Origin: Synergistaceae bacterium
Lineage (GTDB): Bacteria > Synergistota > Synergistia > Synergistales > Aminobacteriaceae
Length of the DNA: 9,506 nt
Assembly (NCBI GenBank): GCA_022837505.1
Contig: JALHFZ010000048.1
Coordinates: 1-9,506, forward strand
Direction: 5' to 3'
Of this stretch, positions 5,644-9,506 are shown in pieces; within the stretch, counting starts at the first letter, position 1; every line of letters begins with the position of its first letter. A program made the translations under genes and the position numbers. Below the pieces are notes generated by a model. It saw nothing but the letters and a program-made list of their open reading frames with translations, was not told the DNA's origin and did no database searches.

Positions 5644-6270
5644 ATGGTACGCAGATATCTTTCTGTTCGGCCCATAGAGCCGAGTTATTCTCCCGTGGTT
5701 TTCACTCCCATGGAGAGAATGATGCGTGATATGTTCCGTATTTTCGGTGACGGACGCAGCGAGGGGTACTCCTCCGAAAACGAGGGAGGATTGTCCATAC
5801 CCCGGGGCGATTTTTACCGGAAGGACGGCAAGGTGTGCGTCGAATTTGAACTTCCCGGGATCGATCCTTCGTCTGTAGAACTCAACGTCTACGAGGACAG
5901 GCTCACCCTGAAGGCGGAGAAAAAGGACGAGAAGACCGTGGATGAAAACGATTATTTCCGGTCTGAACGATACTACGGCACCGTATCCCGGTCAATTCAG
6001 TTCCCCACGGACGTGGACCCGGAGAGCGCCGAAGCTGAGTTCAAAAACGGAGTTCTCTCCATTGAGATCAAGGAGAAGGCCCAGAAAGAGCGAATGAAAA
6101 AAGTTGAGATCAGCGGGGGCAGGGAGACCGTGGATGTCAGGAACCTCCGGAGCCCCGGCGAAGAAAAAGGGGAATCCGGCGAAAAAACCCCTGAAAAGGG
6201 CAGAAAAAACGACAGGCAACAAGGGGAGGATAAACCCGGAGAGGAAAAGGAGAAAAAGGAAAGCCGGTAG
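5644..6270 (+). CDS. Hsp20 / alpha-crystallin small heat-shock protein with long charged tail
   Basis: 208 residues; ATP-independent holdase chaperone of the cytoplasm, forming oligomers that bind unfolding proteins. The alpha-crystallin domain spans about 52-146: IPRGDFYRKDGKVCVEFELPGIDPSSVELNVYEDRLTLKAEKK opens it and the signature FKNGVLSIEI closes it (133-142). VEI at 154-156 could be the I/V-x-I/V motif that docks on a neighbouring subunit. The N-terminal arm (1-50) holds the usual hydrophobic PMERMMRDMFRIF. Unusual is the last stretch, about 157-208: 52 residues dominated by Glu, Lys, Gly and Arg, with no hydrophobic core, whereas many bacterial Hsp20 proteins end shortly after the I-x-I motif. 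Single gene with its own promoter; a long inverted repeat follows the stop by 22 bases. Confidence 0.95.
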   Translation: MVRRYLSVRPIEPSYSPVVFTPMERMMRDMFRIFGDGRSEGYSSENEGGLSIPRGDFYRKDGKVCVEFELPGIDPSSVELNVYEDRLTLKAEKKDEKTVDENDYFRSERYYGTVSRSIQFPTDVDPESAEAEFKNGVLSIEIKEKAQKERMKKVEISGGRETVDVRNLRSPGEEKGESGEKTPEKGRKNDRQQGEDKPGEEKEKKESR

Positions 6271-6292
6271 CAATATCCTTTGAAGCATGTCC

Positions 6293-6350
6293 CCTCTGCA
6301 TAGCGAAGAGAGGGTCGGGTGAACCCGACCCTCTCTTCGCTATGCAGAGG
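6293..6350. repeat. Perfect inverted repeat with 28-bp arms between convergent genes
   Basis: The left arm 6293-6320 (starting CCTCTGCATAGC, ending GGGTCGGGT) is the exact reverse complement of 6323-6350, leaving only GA between; as RNA this would be a stem of about 26-27 bp with a 4-6 base loop. It lies 22 bases after the hsp20 stop and 60 bases beyond the stop of the convergent HD-GYP gene, so it is placed like a shared terminator. Neither side has a T-run: plus strand continues CTTCCCTTTC, minus strand GGGGACATGC. It is much longer than ordinary terminators. The repeat is certain, its function is not. Confidence 0.9.
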
Positions 6351-6410
6351 CTTCCCTTTCTTCAGATCGAGGCGCCCGTGGAAGACCCACCCTCCGCTCC
6401 CCTCTCAAGC

Positions 6411-8717
6411 TTAACTCCTTACCGCAGTGTGTACCCGATGTCTTTCAAATATTTCATTCATCTCGCCGGAGTACCGGCGGAAGACCTCAAGTATTTCCGG
6501 GCTGAAATGCCCCGGCTCCGTCCGGCCGTCCCCCTCCAGGAGAATGCGGACCGCAGCCTCGTGGGACATTTCCTCTTTGTAGACCCGGTGGGACCGGAGG
6601 GCATCGTAGATGTCCGCCAGGGCCACCACCTGCCCCTCCCAGGGGATGGCCTCGCCGGCCAGCCCGACAGGATAGCCGCTTCCGTCCCATTTTTCATGAT
6701 GGGTAAGGCAGATGCTCCGGGCCATGTCAAGCCATTTTCCCCCGCCGATCAGCTCCGCTCCCCAGAGGGAGTGAGTCCGCACGGTCTCCCGCTCCTCCTC
6801 GGTAAGAGGGCCGGATTTTGCGAGTATCGACAGAGGAACCCGAAGCTTCCCTATATCGTGAAGGCGGGAGAAAATGGCGATGTCCTCCTGCTCTTCCGCA
6901 GATCGGCCGAGCCCCCGGGCAATCAGCCGGGAATAGGCCCCTATCCGGTCCATGTGGTCCGCCGTCTCGAGGTGATAGATCTCCGTGACGGACTGAAGTT
7001 TTTCCGCAAGGTAACGGTAGGATCTCTTGATCTCGCCGTGGGAGTCCTCCACCTCGAGCAAACCCGCAAGGGCGGAGGCCACGGGGAGGAGCGTCTCGAG
7101 CAGGTCGTCATTTCTGGGCACCCTCCGGTCGAAGGCCACCTCGAGGACCCCCTTCGGGTTGCCCAGGTGAAAGAGGGGTACTTCCACCTCCGTGACGACA
7201 AGGGGGTGAACTTCCCTGTAGTTCTTCTCAAGGGAGACATCCTCTATCCAGAGGGCCTCCCCCTCCTCAAAGGCCCGGCCGGCCACGGTGCCGGCCAGGG
7301 GAGTCTGAAACTCCGAGAGGTCGAGCCCGTCGTATCCGCAGAAGGCCATCATCTCAAGAATACCCGAAGAGGGGTGGGAGATGAGAACGCCGAAGGCCCC
7401 GGTACTCTTTCGGATGCTCTCCACGATGAGGGGAAGTTTTTTTCCCGCCTCCCCGGGGGTTGCCGTGGCCTCCATGACTTCGAGGGTGTTTCTCCAGATC
7501 TGCTGGCGTTTCGTAAGCTCCTCATTCGTCTCGCAGAGGTCTCTCTGGGTCTTCTTCCCCTCCTCTGTGAGGGCGTAAATCCTCTCTCCCTGCCGGGCAA
7601 TGGTGTGGAGGGTGTTCTCCATGCTTGCGATAAGGCGGCGAAATTCGGGGACCCGGGTTGACTCCACTGCCTCTCCGATTTCTACCGCAATGGCCTGAAT
7701 ACTGTCAGCGGCCTCTCCGATATCCCAGTACGCCGGTATTTTCGCGCCGAGTCTGTCGAGGGTCGCGGAAAGGGATGAGAATGAGCGGGAAATCTCGAAG
7801 ACCACGGGGACAAGGAGGACGAGGGCCAGGAGGATGGTGGTGAATCCTCCTAAAAAATGGAGCAGGGAGATGTCCCGGATGAACGCCCGGGGGGTGGAGT
7901 CGGGCAGGAGAATCCCCATGATGAGCCCCTCCCCGGCGGAAGAAGTGTACAGGGTCGCCCCCGCTCCCCGGAAGGAAAGGGGAAGGGGGCCTCTTTCGCC
8001 GGAGAGGAGAGCCCTTCCCGCAGCCGCCAGTTCGGGGGAGACATCGGCGGAGGGGGTGAGGATGCTCTCCGACATGGCCCATCCGGGGAGCGCTCCGGCG
8101 AGAAAATTTCCCTCCTTGTCCAGAAGAAAGGGGAGCCCCCCCCCGAAAAACGTTTTCTTCGAAAAATCCTCCGTGACGGCGGAGATATTCACATCGAACC
8201 CCGCCACCCCCAGGAGCTCCCCCCGGGATGAAAAGACGGGAGCGGCAACGCTGACGAGAAGGGCGCCGGTGATGAGATCTATGTAGGGCGCGGTGAGCAC
8301 GGCCTCCCCCTTTCTGGCCGCTTCCGCGTACCATCCCCTCTTCTTCATGTCGTACTCCGGCGGGGCGGTCCATCCCGTGGCGTCGATGAACTGTCCGTCC
8401 TCGAACCCCATGAAGACGTTCTGCACCTCCCCGGAGAGGGCATGGTGAAGATACCGGGAGAAGAGCTCCCTGTAGCTTTCAGGAGTTCCGTCTTTCTGAA
8501 GGAAGGGCAGGGTTTCCGCGAGGAGGGTTGCCATGGATGTGAGTTTTGAGAAATACCGGGAAAGGACGAGGCCCTTTTCATTCACCAGCGCAAGGGCCTC
8601 CTTCTCCATCCTGGCGCGGACGCTCCGCCCGGTCAGAGAGTAGCTGCCGAAGGTGAGGACAAGGGTGATCAGGAGAAAGCCGCCCAGGAGAAGAAGCATT
8701 TTCCGTTGAATAGACAT
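6411..8717 (-). CDS. Membrane receptor: Cache sensor, GAF, HD-GYP c-di-GMP phosphodiesterase
   Basis: 768 residues. A membrane segment at about 7-29, an extracytoplasmic double-Cache-type sensor at about 30-275, a second membrane segment at about 285-307, a helical, probably coiled linker at about 355-410, a GAF domain at about 410-555 and an HD-GYP domain at about 565-765. HD-GYP enzymes hydrolyse c-di-GMP to pGpG/GMP. The domain looks active: H620-D621 in HDIGK, H649, H673-H674 and D702, plus E584 and H588, the set known from trinuclear members, and GYP at 681-683. The Cache domain has Y122, R127, W129, Y130, Y145 and D175, resembling the amino-acid-binding pattern. No clear HAMP domain. 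ATG 8717 has GGAAAGG very close and GAGGGG further away, so the start is slightly uncertain. An ExoD-like gene lies 43 bp upstream, likely the same transcript. Confidence 0.93.
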   Translation of the reverse strand: MSIQRKMLLLLGGFLLITLVLTFGSYSLTGRSVRARMEKEALALVNEKGLVLSRYFSKLTSMATLLAETLPFLQKDGTPESYRELFSRYLHHALSGEVQNVFMGFEDGQFIDATGWTAPPEYDMKKRGWYAEAARKGEAVLTAPYIDLITGALLVSVAAPVFSSRGELLGVAGFDVNISAVTEDFSKKTFFGGGLPFLLDKEGNFLAGALPGWAMSESILTPSADVSPELAAAGRALLSGERGPLPLSFRGAGATLYTSSAGEGLIMGILLPDSTPRAFIRDISLLHFLGGFTTILLALVLLVPVVFEISRSFSSLSATLDRLGAKIPAYWDIGEAADSIQAIAVEIGEAVESTRVPEFRRLIASMENTLHTIARQGERIYALTEEGKKTQRDLCETNEELTKRQQIWRNTLEVMEATATPGEAGKKLPLIVESIRKSTGAFGVLISHPSSGILEMMAFCGYDGLDLSEFQTPLAGTVAGRAFEEGEALWIEDVSLEKNYREVHPLVVTEVEVPLFHLGNPKGVLEVAFDRRVPRNDDLLETLLPVASALAGLLEVEDSHGEIKRSYRYLAEKLQSVTEIYHLETADHMDRIGAYSRLIARGLGRSAEEQEDIAIFSRLHDIGKLRVPLSILAKSGPLTEEERETVRTHSLWGAELIGGGKWLDMARSICLTHHEKWDGSGYPVGLAGEAIPWEGQVVALADIYDALRSHRVYKEEMSHEAAVRILLEGDGRTEPGHFSPEILEVFRRYSGEMNEIFERHRVHTAVRS

Positions 8718-8748
8718 GCCTTTCCATTCTCACCCCTCTCGTGTAAAG

Positions 8749-8760
8749 TTTTTTAAAAAA
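8749..8760. repeat. T6A6 palindrome in the gap between the ExoD-like and HD-GYP genes
   Basis: TTTTTTAAAAAA directly abuts the stop of the ExoD-like gene in an otherwise GC-rich context. There is no GC stem beside it, so it is not a terminator. It could be a bent or easily melted site near a weak internal promoter for the HD-GYP gene, but no clear -35/-10 pair is seen. Confidence 0.3.
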
Positions 8761-9402
8761 TTACCGGAACCATCCTTTGATGATCTCCTTGGCCTCGATC
8801 ATCCCCCGGGCCCCGTACCGGGCGATCACGTAGAATGCAAGGGAATAGAGAAGAATTGCCCCCGCGCCGAAGAGCAGGGCCGCCCCGAGGGCCAGACCGT
8901 CCCTTTCGGTGAGGGCAACCCCCACGCAGAAGATGACCATGGCGGGAAGGGTGTTCGTCAGGGGAATGGGGAGGATCATCAGGCCGCTCATGACGAGCAG
9001 CAGAAGGGCACAGAAGCGCGTTCCCGTCCTTCCGGTGAGGGAGGTATAGCGGGGGCGGATAAACTTCTCGAGATAGGCGAAGAATTTCGCCCCTCCGGAG
9101 ATCATGCCATCGGCGGTGCTTCTTTTTATCACCCTCCGGCGCGCCCACGAGGGGAGCCAGGGGGTTCTCCGCCCCGCCAGGATCTGCAGGCTCAGAAGAA
9201 AGAGAATGATGCCGAAGGGGGTGCTGTATCCCGGGGCGGGAAAGGGAAGGGCGCTCGGCAGTGAGAGAAGGATGAGGAGGATGCCGAACCCCCTCTTTCC
9301 CACAGCCGCCGAGAGTTCTCCGAGGGTGAGGTCCTCCCCCTCCCGAAGGACCAGCAGCTCCCTGATGTCTTCGGAAAGGGTCGATGGCGCGGAATCATGC
9401 AT
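8761..9402 (-). CDS. ExoD-like integral membrane protein
   Basis: 213 residues matching the ExoD (exopolysaccharide synthesis) family, normally about 200 residues. A short soluble N-terminus with LTLGELSAAVGKRGFG (26-40) leads into hydrophobic segments at about 40-52, 60-77, 128-147, 151-168 and 170-192. The family block LPSALPFPAPGYSTPFGIILFLLSLQILAGRRTPWLP (48-84) is well preserved. ExoD was described in rhizobia, where mutants are affected in exopolysaccharide production and alkali sensitivity; its molecular activity is unknown. ATG 9402 has AAGGGGAG ten bases upstream. It lies 43 bp before the HD-GYP receptor on the same strand; c-di-GMP commonly governs exopolysaccharide output, so a functional link is possible but inferred. 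Confidence 0.88.
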   Translation of the reverse strand: MHDSAPSTLSEDIRELLVLREGEDLTLGELSAAVGKRGFGILLILLSLPSALPFPAPGYSTPFGIILFLLSLQILAGRRTPWLPSWARRRVIKRSTADGMISGGAKFFAYLEKFIRPRYTSLTGRTGTRFCALLLLVMSGLMILPIPLTNTLPAMVIFCVGVALTERDGLALGAALLFGAGAILLYSLAFYVIARYGARGMIEAKEIIKGWFR

Positions 9403-9453
9403 TTATAAAGTACTCCCCTTTTAACCTCTGAAATAAGAAGAAAGACAGAAGAA

Positions 9454-9462
9454 ATGATAGCA
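9454..9462 (-). promoter_or_regulatory. Candidate extended -10 promoter for the ExoD-like/HD-GYP pair
   Basis: On the minus strand TGCTATCAT gives a TATCAT -10 with the extended TG one base before it, about 52 bases upstream of the ATG at 9402. No good -35 stands at 17 bases. The remaining sequence to the right edge holds no gene that I can support. Confidence 0.4.
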
Positions 9463-9506
9463 CACTGAAACTCCCCTTTGCTTCTGACCAACGTTGACGA
9501 AAATTC

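Noticed and set aside
6342..7661. Plus-strand open frame of 439 codons opposite the HD-GYP gene
   Set aside because: It starts inside the inverted repeat, lacks a ribosome site, shows no recognisable domain and lies fully antisense to a clear multi-domain gene; long antisense frames are expected in GC-rich DNA.
9192..9491. Minus-strand 99-codon frame at the right edge overlapping the ExoD-like gene start
   Set aside because: It is out of frame with the supported ExoD-like protein and covers its promoter and leader; no homology is recognisable.
1..9506. CRISPR arrays, tRNA/rRNA genes, insertion sequences or phage-type genes
   Set aside because: No regularly spaced repeats, cloverleaf-like sequence, transposase motifs or attachment-like duplications were seen; the window reads as ordinary chromosome.

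Overview
The window is GC-rich bacterial DNA (GC well above half, estimated by eye) with short, clearly AT-richer intergenic gaps. It carries seven protein genes and no tRNA, rRNA, CRISPR array or insertion sequence that I can see. The gene content (peptide and amino-acid hydrolases, a zinc-ribbon threonine-synthase-like enzyme, a flavin reductase, a Cache/GAF/HD-GYP receptor) and the codon habits (many GGG, AGG, CTC, TTC codons) would suit an anaerobic amino-acid- and peptide-fermenting lineage such as Synergistota. That placement is an inference from style and content; no phylogenetic marker is present.

Left part (1-2901): a threonine-synthase-like PLP enzyme, cut by the left edge, and a YgeY-like M20 metallohydrolase are both on the minus strand and joined stop-to-start with no gap, so they are almost certainly one translationally coupled unit. 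A LysR-type regulator is transcribed divergently from an AT-rich spacer of about 80 bp that holds both promoters and at least one candidate LysR operator. The simplest reading is a regulator facing the operon it controls.

Middle (2902-5643): an oligoendopeptidase F (M3 family) gene runs convergently into the LysR gene, the two stop codons sharing a TGATCA with no bases between. Upstream of it on the same strand is a flavin-reductase-like gene with an exceptionally complete ribosome binding site. The roughly 220-bp gap between this gene and the divergent Hsp20 gene holds a good sigma-70-type promoter for hsp20, a GC-rich palindrome just upstream of it, and a terminator-shaped hairpin with T-rich sequence on both sides.

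Right part (5644-9506): a small heat-shock protein with an unusually long charged tail is followed, 22 bases after its stop, by a perfect inverted repeat with 28-bp arms. Converging on this from the right are two minus-strand genes that may be co-transcribed: an ExoD-like membrane protein and a membrane receptor with a Cache sensor, a GAF domain and a c-di-GMP-degrading HD-GYP domain. The Cache domain carries what looks like the amino-acid-binding residue set, which would link amino-acid sensing to c-di-GMP turnover.

No stretch longer than about 300 bases lacks a gene. Most of the window is ordinary metabolism. The items worth a second look are the long inverted repeat, the hairpin between divergent promoters, the amino-acid-type Cache/HD-GYP receptor, and the M20 enzyme with Gln where the usual catalytic Glu is expected.
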